The notes: generated from the letters alone by a model not told the origin. Positions 1-7,854 are shown, counted from the first letter of the stretch. The stretch is 64,000 bases of DNA from Hydractinia symbiolongicarpus (GCF_029227915.1 NC_079883.1:8680001-8744000); one strand, 5' to 3'. Made by a program: numbers and translations.

Positions 1-486
1 TTAGCAACAGGCTTCTTTGTGGGTTTCTTAGCTGCTGGTTTCTTAGCCGAGGCTTTCTTTGTGGCAGGCTTCTTTGCTGCTTTCTTTGGCGTGCTCTTCT
101 TTGCTGGCTTCTTTTTTGGTGTACTTTTCTTTGCAGTAGGCTTCTTTGCCGTTGGCTTTTTTGCTGCGGCCTTTTTCTTAGGTTTTTCTTTTTTTACCTG
201 ACCTAGCTTGAATGATCCAGAAGCACCAGTGCCTTTAGTTTGAATCAAATCGCCTGATGTTACTCCTCGTTTAAGAGCCATTTTCAGATGATGATCTGAG
301 TTTTCAGCAACTTTGTAATTTGCATGAATATATTTTGTAATAGCTTGGCGAGATGAACCACCGCGTTCCTTTAGGGTAGCGATAGCAGCCTTGATCATGT
401 CCACATATTTAGGGTGATCAGCTGTCTTCTTTGCAGCAGGTTTCTTCTTGGGTGCGATTTTCTTTGGAGAAGCTGCTTCACTCATT
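1..486 (-). CDS. H1: Histone H1 (partial at window edge)
   Basis: This is the N-terminal tail, globular domain and most of the lysine-rich C-terminal tail of the linker histone. Its 3' end lies off the left edge. The sequence matches the complete copy at 5786..6337. The start codon is the ATG complementary to 484..486. Confidence 0.96.
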
Positions 487-1064
487 TTTAATGTTTTCTT
501 ACAACAATCCAACGATAAACGATGCTTGTTATCACAGTAGAAGTATACTAAACATTACCGTGTAAATGAGATATAATTTAAGACGGTGCGAAGTATGCGG
601 ACGTAAAAGTACCACTCCCGGGAATTGATTTGGCGCGAAAACAGAAATGTGTGTTTCTGTACATCGTATAATGTCCGTTTTGGGTGCCGCGACTATGCGA
701 AAGCATGTTAATTTTTATTTGTAGTACGACGCAATAGTCTGCAAGAGAAGCTGCTGGAGTTTGAGGTCTTCAGCATTACATCTAGTCTGTTAATTTGGGC
801 TTCTTCCGCGCTCGTGTTAGGATTTTCATAAAGCGTTCTTTGGTTTGCGTTGCGTATGTCGGCCTACATCATCGACACGGCCTGTTTCCGGCTATTAGGA
901 GCAATTCATATATTGGGCACTGCGTTTCGACTTTTTTATTAGACCACAGTAAAAAAATTCACTCACAGAAGTCCCTTTCTTTCATGGCTACAAACACGAA
1001 GAATTCTGTCGTAAGTAAAACGAATGCGCAAGCCAAAATGACGATGGGGCGAAGTCATAAGCAT
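487..1064. other. H1 promoter and gene-free spacer between H1 and tRNA-Arg
   Basis: The H1-proximal half (about 487..660) holds a TTTGGCGCGAAAA E2F-type site and AT-rich sequence resembling a core promoter. The rest (about 700..1064) has a more even base composition than the histone spacers. I recognise no gene in it: no Sm site with flanking stems, no tRNA-like cloverleaf and no protein with a known family signature. Overlapping ORFs of 133 and 116 codons cover the end of it but run through the tRNA. Confidence 0.6.
629..641 (-). promoter_or_regulatory. E2F-type site in H1 promoter
   Basis: On the H1 strand the sequence reads TTTTCGCGCCAAA, a full match to the palindromic E2F/DP consensus (TTTSGCGC). 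It lies about 145 bases upstream of the H1 ATG. E2F sites are a known way to couple transcription to S-phase entry. The site is present in every complete unit. Confidence 0.55.
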
Positions 1065-1137
1065 GGCCCTGTGGCCCAATGGATAAGGCATCTGACTACG
1101 AATCAGGGGATTCCAGGTTCGACTCCTGGCAGGGTCG
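1065..1137 (+). tRNA. tRNA-Arg(ACG): tRNA-Arg (anticodon ACG)
   Basis: The 73-nt cloverleaf has acceptor stem GGCCCTG/CAGGGTC (one G-U pair), a 3-bp D stem GCC/GGC, anticodon stem TCTGA/TCAGG with loop CTACGAA (anticodon ACG, read by CGN-type arginine codons after A34-to-I editing), T stem CCAGG/CCTGG with loop TTCGACT, and discriminator G73. Internal A box (TGGCCCAATGG) and B box (GGTTCGACTCC) are present, and there is no intron. CCA is not encoded, as expected for a eukaryote. It strongly resembles animal tRNA-Arg-ACG. No TTTT run occurs within the next 200 bases, which is odd for Pol III. Confidence 0.95.
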
Positions 1138-1316
1138 CACTGTCGCATTTCGGCTGCATGGTCTACTGTGTAACGCGCGCGCACGTTCTGGCGTAATGCG
1201 TTGATAAACGGAATGTACGCAGACATATTGGAAAGTAATATCACGCACTTAGTATCGTCGCCTTTGTTAGCATTCATGTAAGTTACCATCCACTCGCTAC
1301 AGTCGCTCTCCATCCT

Positions 1317-1343
1317 ACGGCTAAATCAACAGCCGTGATTTTT
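1317..1343 (+). terminator. Hairpin followed by T5, possible Pol III stop
   Basis: ACGGCT pairs with AGCCGT over an 8-nt loop. The first T run of five on the tRNA strand follows, about 200 bases after the tRNA. It could end read-through transcripts, but no function is demonstrated. Confidence 0.25.
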
Positions 1344-1405
1344 ACTATGTCGCCGTCCATCCGTACGCGGTGACAGTTGTAAGCTTTACAGTAACGTGAC
1401 ATGCT

Positions 1406-1419
1406 CCACAAGCAGTTAC
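1406..1419 (+). promoter_or_regulatory. Candidate PSE of U2 snRNA gene
   Basis: CCACAAGCAGTTAC lies 54 to 41 bases upstream of the first U2 base. An almost identical element, CCACAAGCATTAAC, lies at -57 to -44 of U1. This is the position of the proximal sequence element bound by SNAPc in animal snRNA genes. Confidence 0.55.
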
Positions 1420-1459
1420 GGTGTGTGGACGATGCCTATCATGGCAACGCTTGTTCTTT

Positions 1460-1647
1460 ATCGCTTCTCGGCCTAATGGCTAAGATCAAGTGTAGTATCT
1501 GTTCTTATCAGTTTAATATCTGGTAGGCCATTCTCTGAATGGTCAGTATATTAATCTGATTTTTGGCCTTGGGTCATGGAGGTGGATTCATTCACGCCGT
1601 GACCACGGGTTGCCTTGGTGTTGCACTATTACCGATGGCGGCCCACA
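1460..1647 (+). ncRNA. U2: U2 spliceosomal snRNA
   Basis: U2 pairs with the intron branch site in the spliceosome. The 5' end ATCGCTTCTCGGCC and the next 60 bases are almost the universal U2 sequence. The branch-site recognition element GTAGTA is at 1492..1497, and the Sm site ATTTTTGG at 1559..1566. The 3' third is diverged but folds as stem-loops III/IV, with a TTGCACTATTACC-type loop where U2B''/U2A' bind. Length of about 188 nt is normal; the 3' end is placed by alignment to memory of animal U2 and may be off by a few bases. In stem-loop I the usual CCTTTTGG is CCTAATGG. No TATA box is obvious; an upstream PSE-like element and a 3'-box-like element flank it. Confidence 0.95.
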
Positions 1648-1655
1648 TAAGCAAT

Positions 1656-1665
1656 AAAAGAATAA
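1656..1665 (+). promoter_or_regulatory. Candidate 3' box of U2
   Basis: AAAAGAATAA starts 9 bases after the U2 3' end. U1 has AAAATGAATGA at the same distance. The position fits the 3'-end processing box of snRNA genes used by Integrator. Confidence 0.4.
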
Positions 1666-1779
1666 TAGCAGTCCTCTTTCCGACGGCACTCTGCATAGTC
1701 TACGGCGGGAACAAAACGCGTACACTGGGGGAGAATACAGCCTATGCCCCGCGACACGGCAGTTTATAACACACTCAAG

Positions 1780-1793
1780 CCACAAGCATTAAC
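1780..1793 (+). promoter_or_regulatory. Candidate PSE of U1 snRNA gene
   Basis: CCACAAGCATTAAC, 57 to 44 bases upstream of U1, matches the U2 element at 12 of 14 positions. Confidence 0.55.
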
Positions 1794-1836
1794 AAACTTT
1801 GAAGGGTACCCTCATGCTACGGTGCAGTTCCAACTC

Positions 1837-2002
1837 ATACTTACCTGACGGGGAAGTAAAGACTGATCAATGAGGGTTTTCTTCCAGAGTGAGGCTCTTG
1901 CATTGCACTACGCTTGGGCTGACCTCTGCGATTACTGCAAACGTCAGTAACTCGACCGTACAATTTCTGGTAGTGGGGGCCTGCGTCCGCGCTCGCCCCC
2001 TC
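1837..2002 (+). ncRNA. U1: U1 spliceosomal snRNA
   Basis: U1 recognises 5' splice sites. The 5' end ATACTTACCTG is the universal 5'-splice-site pairing sequence. Stem-loop I contains GATCAATGAGG, the U1-70K loop, slightly diverged from the usual GATCANGAAG. Stem-loop II carries ATTGCAC (1902..1908), the U1A-binding loop. The Sm site is AATTTCTGG (1962..1970), against AATTTGTGG in vertebrates. It ends in the GC-rich terminal stem-loop IV (GGGGGCCTGCG...CGCCCCC). Length of about 166 nt equals the usual 164-165. The gene is on the same strand as U2, 189 bases downstream. Confidence 0.95.
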
Positions 2003-2328
2003 CTTAAGTCAAAATGAATGAGCTTAGAAAAGTTGCGCGGCCAAATGTCGGTGGTGACTTAAACGCTAAGGTAAAACCTCGCTTGGCTGTTACGAAACGT
2101 GATTGCGATATAAGTCCTCGGAAGGCGGCGGAATTTTATTTTATTTGCCATTCCGTCAGGGTTATTGGATGATCGGCAATAGATCGAGTTTGTATGCATT
2201 TGAAAGCTCTTTTTTCTCGTACTATCACCTGAAAATGTCGTAGGAAAATGTCATAGGAAACACTTTCAACAACCGCCACGTTCCTTAATTGTTATAACAA
2301 GAAATATATCACAGCAAATGAAAATGAA
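2003..2328. other. Spacer between U1 and 5S rRNA 3' ends
   Basis: Convergent spacer. It starts with the U1 3'-box candidate; the rest holds no gene I recognise. A near-duplicate pair GAAAATGTCGTAGGAAA / AATGTCATAGGAAA lies around 2231..2262. The 5S terminator T run (minus strand) is at its right edge. Confidence 0.6.
2011..2021 (+). promoter_or_regulatory. Candidate 3' box of U1
   Basis: AAAATGAATGA begins 9 bases after the U1 3' end, matching the U2 arrangement. Confidence 0.4.
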
Positions 2329-2330
2329 AA
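2327..2330 (-). terminator. Pol III terminator of 5S rRNA
   Basis: On the 5S strand GGCTTTTCATTTTC provides a T4 run at the 3' end and a second T4 six bases on, typical of Pol III termination. Confidence 0.7.
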
Positions 2331-2448
2331 GCCTACGACACCGGGAGTTCCCAGGCGGTCCCCCATCCAAGTACTATCCCGGCCCGACGATGCTTAACTT
2401 CCGTGATCAGACGAGAACGGGTGTGTTCATCGTGGTATGGCCGTAGAC
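2329..2448 (-). rRNA. 5S rRNA: 5S ribosomal RNA
   Basis: This is the large-subunit 5S rRNA. The 120-nt gene begins GTCTACGGCCATACCACG and ends GTGTCGTAGGCTT; the two ends pair as helix I (TCTACGGC-type with GTCGTAGGC). It contains the conserved loop-A/helix-III block GAACACACCCGTTCTCGTCTGATC and the internal Pol III control region GAAGTTAAGCATCGTCGGGCC through GTACTTGGATGGGGGACC, where TFIIIA binds. It is oriented like H2A and opposite to U1/U2. Confidence 0.97.
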
Positions 2449-2607
2449 ATTAGTAGGTGCAAATACGTGCAATTTATTTTGACGTTGTGATCAAATTTTT
2501 TTATTTAATTTCTTTGAGTTACTTAGGACAAGGCGTATGCATGGATTATCTATTAGACTTTAAGGTTATAGTTTTGTGAAAAAAACAATGTTTTTTTAAA
2601 GATGTGT

Positions 2608-2623
2608 GGCTATAAAAATAGCC
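2608..2623 (-). promoter_or_regulatory. Histone 3' stem-loop of H2A
   Basis: GGCTATTTTTATAGCC: a 6-bp stem GGCTAT/ATAGCC with a TTTT loop, beginning 22 bases after the H2A stop. It marks non-polyadenylated histone mRNA bound by SLBP. The fifth pair is A-U instead of the usual pyrimidine-purine pair. It is followed by ACACATCTTTA-rich sequence shared by the histone genes of the unit. Confidence 0.9.
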
Positions 2624-2645
2624 GTTGTTTTCTGAGTGTAGCGGT

Positions 2646-3026
2646 TTACTTCTTCTGTCCTTTGTCGTTCTTCTTTGGGAGTAAGACAGCTTGAATGTTT
2701 GGCAAAACACCACCAGCTGCAATGGTTACACCGCTCAAAAGTTTGTTTAATTCTTCATCATTACGAACAGCCAATTGTAAATGTCTTGGAATAATCCTAG
2801 CTTTTTTGTTGTCTCTTGCTGCGTTACCAGCCAACTCCAATATCTCAGCAGATAAATATTCCAAGACGGCTGCTAAGTAAACTGGTGCTCCAGATCCAAT
2901 TCGGTTAGCATAGTGCCCTCTACGAAGGAATCTATGCACTCTACCGACTGGAAATTGAAGTCCAGCTCTTGAGGATCTTGTCTTGGCTTTAGCCTTAGCT
3001 TTTCCACCTTTTCCACGTCCAGACAT
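2646..3026 (-). CDS. H2A: Histone H2A (replication-dependent, 126 aa)
   Basis: Core histone that dimerises with H2B on the nucleosome. The N-tail [22 protein letters not shown] contains acetylatable lysines. The histone fold covers about residues 25-90, with the family signature AGLQFPVGR, and the acidic patch is kept (EYLSAEILE and NDEELNKLL). The docking segment [14 protein letters not shown] is followed by a short tail ending DKGQKK. There is no C-terminal SQ[ED] motif, so it is not H2A.X, and no H2A.Z features. There is no intron. It shares a 284-bp divergent promoter with H2B. Its length of 126 is normal for canonical H2A. Confidence 0.98.
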   Translation of the reverse strand: MSGRGKGGKAKAKAKTRSSRAGLQFPVGRVHRFLRRGHYANRIGSGAPVYLAAVLEYLSAEILELAGNAARDNKKARIIPRHLQLAVRNDEELNKLLSGVTIAAGGVLPNIQAVLLPKKNDKGQKK

Positions 3027-3310
3027 AACTGCGATTTGATTTGTAAGTTAATACAAAAACGTACGAATATTTAACGTAAGTGTTAACGAAATAAACTTTA
3101 CTCGTTTTTTCATCATAAAAATAGGATCGAAATCATGTTTTTTTAACCAATCATAATTAAGTATTAAACAAAAGATTTTTTTTTTAACCAATTAAATTGC
3201 GTATCGGCGTTTTCGGATCGAATTCGATCCGATTTTTTTACTTATAAACAAAAAGTTTTGACTTGCAGTTTAATGCTTATTTACAAGTTAAGTAGCAAAA
3301 ATTTTTAACC
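3027..3310. promoter_or_regulatory. Divergent H2A/H2B promoter
   Basis: This AT-rich bidirectional promoter holds two copies of TTTTTAACCAAT (CCAAT at 3147..3151 and 3188..3192), a 20-bp perfect palindrome at 3213..3232, and a TATAAA box for H2B at 3243..3248, 62 bases before its ATG. The H2A side has a less clear TATA-like AT-rich stretch near 3066..3073. Paired CCAAT boxes (NF-Y) are typical of histone promoters. Confidence 0.75.
3213..3232. repeat. 20-bp perfect palindrome in H2A/H2B promoter
   Basis: TCGGATCGAATTCGATCCGA equals its own reverse complement. It sits between the CCAAT boxes and the H2B TATA box in each unit. Candidate site for a dimeric regulator; I do not recognise a known factor. 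Confidence 0.85.
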
Positions 3311-3715
3311 ATGTCTGACGCAGCAGCTAAAGGAGGAAAACAGGCACCTAAAGTAGCCAAGAAAGGTGAAAAAAGAGCCGGCAAAAAAGGAGGAAAGATT
3401 GGTGGAACTGGTGAAAAGAAACGCAAGAGAAAGAGAAAGGAAAGTTATGCTATTTACATCTACAATGTTTTGAAACAAGTTCACCCAGATGTCGGAGTTT
3501 CAAGCAAAGCTATGAGCATCATGAACTCATTTGTCAACGACATCTTTGAGCGCATTGCTTCCGAAGCTTCGCGTTTGGCTCTTCAAAACAAAAAGTCGAC
3601 CATCTCTTCTCGTGAAATTCAAACCGCAGTACGTCTTCTCTTGCCTGGAGAACTTGCAAAACACGCAGTCAGTGAAGGAACAAAAGCCGTCACAAAATAC
3701 ACAAGCAGCAAGTAA
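3311..3715 (+). CDS. H2B: Histone H2B (replication-dependent, 134 aa)
   Basis: Core histone partner of H2A. A lysine/glycine-rich N-tail (about residues 1-38, ending [10 protein letters not shown]) is followed by the histone fold from [19 protein letters not shown] through [18 protein letters not shown]. The H2B signature [23 protein letters not shown] is intact, including the C-terminal AVTKYTSSK lysine that is the usual ubiquitination site. The protein is about 10 residues longer than vertebrate H2B because of the N-tail. The ATG follows a TATA box by 62 bases. No intron; a stem-loop lies 23 bases after the stop. Confidence 0.98.
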   Translation: MSDAAAKGGKQAPKVAKKGEKRAGKKGGKIGGTGEKKRKRKRKESYAIYIYNVLKQVHPDVGVSSKAMSIMNSFVNDIFERIASEASRLALQNKKSTISSREIQTAVRLLLPGELAKHAVSEGTKAVTKYTSSK

Positions 3716-3738
3716 ACCAACGTCTACCAAACACAAAC

Positions 3739-3754
3739 GGTCTTTTTTAAGACC
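3739..3754 (+). promoter_or_regulatory. Histone 3' stem-loop of H2B
   Basis: GGTCTTTTTTAAGACC: a 6-bp stem GGTCTT/AAGACC with a TTTT loop. It fits the metazoan consensus GGYYYU-loop-ARRRCC, unlike the GGCTAT version in the four other histone genes of the unit. Confidence 0.9.
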
Positions 3755-4135
3755 ACACATCTTTAAAAAAACATTTACTTGGCGTCACTACAAGTTAACC
3801 GAAGTTAATAAAACTTCTAAATAATGTGCTTAAGAACACTAGCCTACATTTAAAATACTTCCCCATGTGTGTGTGGATTAGCTTCACTTTTCATACGTAT
3901 TATTAGCTGTACTTGCAGAAAAGACAAGTACATTGATCCATGTTATTGCTTACATTTAACTTAACCCAGCTTTTCACGGAAACACTCCCAGGCAAATTAA
4001 CCCTACAAAGTATTTCTAAATTTTTTTTGTGTCATATATGACATAGTATCGTATAGCAATAAATGTAACTGTGACAAGACTTTACACATTGTGTAATTTG
4101 GAAGCGTGCACAAAGTAATGTTTTAAAAGATTTGT

Positions 4136-4151
4136 GGCTATAAAAATAGCC
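4136..4151 (-). promoter_or_regulatory. Histone 3' stem-loop of H4
   Basis: GGCTATTTTTATAGCC on the H4 strand, 24 bases after the stop, followed by ACAAATCTTTTAAAACATTA. Confidence 0.9.
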
Positions 4152-4175
4152 GTTTTTGTTGAGCAATGACAACGC

Positions 4176-4532
<357 letters not shown>

Positions 4533-4621
4533 TTAACAGAATTCAGACAGCTTTAAAAAGAGGCCATAAAATTACCTACTGCTCGTGGAAACACCCTAAT
4601 TAACCAATAGAGTTGCGTCAT

Positions 4622-4646
4622 TACAAAATGTTCCGAACATTTTGTA
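4622..4646. repeat. 25-nt palindrome on H4 side of promoter
   Basis: Two perfect 12-bp arms, TACAAAATGTTC and GAACATTTTGTA, flank a single central C. Conserved in each complete unit. Candidate dimer-binding site; not a standard heat-shock element because TTC and GAA are separated by one base. Confidence 0.85.
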
Positions 4647-4951
4647 CATTTTTTTAAGTAAAACTGTAGTTTTTTTAAAAATTCGTGGTCTTAATGTTTC
4701 AGTAAGGCAATAAATTTGGCATCGTTGGAATTCGCCAAACCTTCTGCTACTTACTAAAAAAAAAAAAAGTCAAAAGCTTTTGTGTATCAGAAGATACAGC
4801 CGTTTTCCCGTAGCCAAAAAACACAGATTTTATAAAAATGTTAAAGTAATGAGCGTAATGTCATTATGCAGCCAATCAGAAATTACTTTCTTAGCACCAA
4901 TCAAATGGTTTGTTTTGAACCTTAGCTGTCAATCAATATGAGAAATAAAAC

Positions 4952-4960
4952 TTTGGCGCG
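4952..4960 (+). promoter_or_regulatory. E2F-type site in H3 promoter
   Basis: TTTGGCGCG directly follows the H3 TATA-like stretch and lies about 54 bases before the ATG. A full E2F-type site is also found in the H1 promoter, but I see none in the H2A/H2B promoter. Confidence 0.5.
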
Positions 4961-5010
4961 ATAGTGCATTTTAGACCGTCTTGTGTATCCGTACTACATC
5001 GACTTCTTAA

Positions 5011-5424
<414 letters not shown>

Positions 5425-5445
5425 GCATCTTACCAAACAAAAAAC

Positions 5446-5461
5446 GGCTATTTTTATAGCC
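5446..5461 (+). promoter_or_regulatory. Histone 3' stem-loop of H3
   Basis: GGCTATTTTTATAGCC, followed by ACACATCCATAAAAAATATT. Confidence 0.9.
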
Positions 5462-5523
5462 ACACATCCATAAAAAATATTACGGCTAGCTTTTTATATC
5501 AAACTTTGTCCTGCTTTCTGTTT

Positions 5524-5559
5524 AAATTTTATGCTACATAAAAATTTTATGCTACATAA
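5524..5559. repeat. 18-bp tandem duplication
   Basis: AAATTTTATGCTACATAA occurs twice in a row, without mismatches, in the H3/H1 spacer. It is found in the other units, with one-base changes in R3 and near 61845. Confidence 0.85.
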
Positions 5560-5737
5560 AGTTTGACAATGTTAAAAATATGAAGGGCAAGAAAAGTAAA
5601 AGCAAGAAAATAAGAAATTTAAAAACGAAAATACTTAAACTTAGGGAATCTAATCTTAAATTTACTCTTTTTTAACTGTTTAAGTGACTTAAACAAGTTT
5701 AACTTTGTACCAAGATAATGTTTTTTTGTAAATGTGT

Positions 5738-5753
5738 GGCTATAAAAATAGCC
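5738..5753 (-). promoter_or_regulatory. Histone 3' stem-loop of H1
   Basis: GGCTATTTTTATAGCC on the H1 strand, 32 bases after the stop, followed by ACACATTTACAAAAAAACAT. Confidence 0.9.
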
Positions 5754-5785
5754 GTTTGTTAATGTAATAGCCAGATACACACAAA

Positions 5786-6337
5786 TTATTTTTTTGCGGT
5801 CTTCTTTGCTGCCTTTTTGGGAGTCTTTTTGACCTTCTTTGCTGCAGGTTTTTTAGCAACAGGCTTCTTTGTGGGTTTCTTAGCTGCTGGTTTCTTAGCC
5901 GAGGCTTTCTTTGTGGCAGGCTTCTTTGCTGCTTTCTTTGGCGTGCTCTTCTTTGCTGGCTTCTTTTTTGGTGTACTTTTCTTTGCAGTAGGCTTCTTTG
6001 CCGTTGGCTTTTTTGCTGCGGCCTTTTTCTTAGGTTTTTCTTTTTTTACCTGACCTAGCTTGAATGATCCAGAAGCACCAGTGCCTTTAGTTTGAATCAA
6101 ATCGCCTGATGTTACTCCTCGTTTAAGAGCCATTTTCAGATGATGATCTGAGTTTTCAGCAACTTTGTAATTTGCATGAATATATTTTGTAATAGCTTGG
6201 CGAGATGAACCACCGCGTTCCTTTAGGGTAGCGATAGCAGCCTTGATCATGTCCACATATTTAGGGTGATCAGCTGTCTTCTTTGCAGCAGGTTTCTTCT
6301 TGGGTGCGATTTTCTTTGGAGAAGCTGCTTCACTCAT
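5786..6337 (-). CDS. H1: Histone H1 (linker histone, 183 aa)
   Basis: Linker histone that binds the nucleosome dyad and compacts chromatin. Residues 1-23 form a short basic tail with an SPKK motif. The winged-helix globular domain is about 24-94, from [22 protein letters not shown] through the wing [12 protein letters not shown]. The C-terminal tail is built of AKKP-type repeats with three TPKK CDK-type motifs, ending KKTAKK. I place the start at the ATG before SEAASPKK. An in-frame ATG nine codons upstream would add DCCKKTLK-type residues that no H1 has, and it lies in the presumed 5' UTR. The gene faces H3 tail to tail and has its own promoter with an E2F-type site. Length is normal for invertebrate H1. 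Confidence 0.97.
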   Translation of the reverse strand: MSEAASPKKIAPKKKPAAKKTADHPKYVDMIKAAIATLKERGGSSRQAITKYIHANYKVAENSDHHLKMALKRGVTSGDLIQTKGTGASGSFKLGQVKKEKPKKKAAAKKPTAKKPTAKKSTPKKKPAKKSTPKKAAKKPATKKASAKKPAAKKPTKKPVAKKPAAKKVKKTPKKAAKKTAKK

Positions 6338-6916
6338 TTTTAATGTTTTCTTACAACAATCCAACGATAAACGATGCTTGTTATCACAGTAGAAGTATAC
6401 TAAACATTACCGTGTAAATGAGATATAATTTAAGACGGTGCGAAGTATGCGGACGTAAAAGTACCACTCCCGGGAATTGATTTGGCGCGAAAACAGAAAT
6501 GTGTGTTTCTGTACATCGTATAATGTCCGTTTTGGGTGCCGCGACTATGCGAAAGCATGTTAATTTTTATTTGTAGTACGACGCAATAGTCTGCAAGAGA
6601 AGCTGCTGGAGTTTGAGGTCTTCAGCATTACATCTAGTCTGTTAATTTGGGCTTCTTCCGCGCTCGTGTTAGGATTTTCATAAAGCGTTCTTTGGTTTGC
6701 GTTGCGTATGTCGGCCTACATCATCGACACGGCCTGTTTCCGGCTATTAGGAGCAATTCATATATTGGGCACTGCGTTTCGACTTTTTTATTAGACCACA
6801 GTAAAAAAATTCACTCACAGAAGTCCCTTTCTTTCATGGCTACAAACACGAAGAATTCTGTCGTAAGTAAAACGAATGCGCAAGCCAAAATGACGATGGG
6901 GCGAAGTCATAAGCAT

Positions 6917-6989
6917 GGCCCTGTGGCCCAATGGATAAGGCATCTGACTACGAATCAGGGGATTCCAGGTTCGACTCCTGGCAGGGTCG
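6917..6989 (+). tRNA. tRNA-Arg(ACG): tRNA-Arg (ACG), unit L2
   Basis: Identical to the copy at 1065..1137, with full cloverleaf and A and B boxes. Confidence 0.95.
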
Positions 6990-7311
6990 CACTGTCGCAT
7001 TTCGGCTGCATGGTCTACTGTGTAACGCGCGCGCACGTTCTGGCGTAATGCGTTGATAAACGGAATGTACGCAGACATATTGGAAAGTAATATCACGCAC
7101 TTAGTATCGTCGCCTTTGTTAGCATTCATGTAAGTTACCATCCACTCGCTACAGTCGCTCTCCATCCTACGGCTAAATCAACAGCCGTGATTTTTACTAT
7201 GTCGCCGTCCATCCGTACGCGGTGACAGTTGTAAGCTTTACAGTAACGTGACATGCTCCACAAGCAGTTACGGTGTGTGGACGATGCCTATCATGGCAAC
7301 GCTTGTTCTTT

Positions 7312-7499
7312 ATCGCTTCTCGGCCTAATGGCTAAGATCAAGTGTAGTATCTGTTCTTATCAGTTTAATATCTGGTAGGCCATTCTCTGAATGGTCAGTA
7401 TATTAATCTGATTTTTGGCCTTGGGTCATGGAGGTGGATTCATTCACGCCGTGACCACGGGTTGCCTTGGTGTTGCACTATTACCGATGGCGGCCCACA
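7312..7499 (+). ncRNA. U2: U2 snRNA, unit L2
   Basis: Same as 1460..1647, with GTAGTA branch-site element, Sm site ATTTTTGG and the upstream CCACAAGCAGTTAC element kept. Confidence 0.95.
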
Positions 7500-7688
7500 T
7501 AAGCAATAAAAGAATAATAGCAGTCCTCTTTCCGACGGCACTCTGCATAGTCTACGGCGGGAACAAAACGCGTACACTGGGGGAGAATACAGCCTATGCC
7601 CCGCGACACGGCAGTTTATAACACACTCAAGCCACAAGCATTAACAAACTTTGAAGGGTACCCTCATGCTACGGTGCAGTTCCAACTC

Positions 7689-7854
7689 ATACTTACCTGA
7701 CGGGGAAGTAAAGACTGATCAATGAGGGTTTTCTTCCAGAGTGAGGCTCTTGCATTGCACTACGCTTGGGCTGACCTCTGCGATTACTGCAAACGTCAGT
7801 AACTCGACCGTACAATTTCTGGTAGTGGGGGCCTGCGTCCGCGCTCGCCCCCTC
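7689..7854 (+). ncRNA. U1: U1 snRNA, unit L2
   Basis: Same as 1837..2002, with intact 5' end ATACTTACCTG, U1A loop and Sm site. Confidence 0.95.

Larger units (their letters stand above)
1138..1459. other. Spacer tRNA-Arg to U2, with U2 upstream promoter
   Basis: No gene recognised. The spacer contains a 6-bp hairpin (ACGGCT, 8-nt loop, AGCCGT at 1317..1336) followed by TTTTT at 1339..1343, and the U2 upstream element at 1406..1419. Confidence 0.6.
3716..4175. other. Convergent H2B/H4 3' spacer
   Basis: It holds the H2B stem-loop (3739..3754) and H4 stem-loop (4136..4151) facing each other, each with its downstream ACAMATCTTTWAAA-type element. The AT-rich middle has no recognisable gene. 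GTCATATATGAC at 4031..4042 is a 12-bp palindrome. Confidence 0.7.
5425..5785. other. Convergent H3/H1 3' spacer
   Basis: AT-rich, with the H3 stem-loop (5446..5461) and H1 stem-loop (5738..5753) and their downstream A/T elements. It contains two adjacent copies of an 18-bp sequence (5524..5541 and 5542..5559). No gene recognised. Confidence 0.7.

Noticed and set aside
963-1313. ORFs of 116 and 133 codons overlapping on opposite strands around the tRNA, repeated in every unit
   Set aside because: Both read through the tRNA gene, have no family resemblance, no sensible start context and no stem-loop or poly(A) signal. They recur only because the unit is repeated.
1563-1785. ORFs of 65 to 68 codons over U2
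   Set aside because: They overlap the U2 snRNA 3' half and spacer and are not protein genes.
1837-1860. Spliced-leader RNA, because of the ATACTTACCTG start and a downstream Sm site
   Set aside because: The full length matches U1 (U1A loop ATTGCAC, terminal stem-loop IV); no leader exon-GT structure with a short body.
2646-3026. H2A.X or H2A.Z identity
   Set aside because: No C-terminal SQ motif and no H2A.Z-type docking or L1 loop; the gene has a stem-loop and is clustered, as canonical H2A.
4630-4638. Heat-shock element in the H4 promoter palindrome
   Set aside because: TTC and GAA are separated by one base, not two, and no third module is present.
5817-6053. 78-codon ORF antisense to the H1 tail, rich in F, A and G
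   Set aside because: It is the antisense of the lysine-rich AAG/GCA codons of H1, a composition artefact.
6335-6364. Upstream in-frame ATG of H1 (adds MDCCKKTLK)
   Set aside because: Nine extra residues with two cysteines are not H1-like; the downstream ATG gives the expected MSEAASPKK tail. Applies to all H1 copies.
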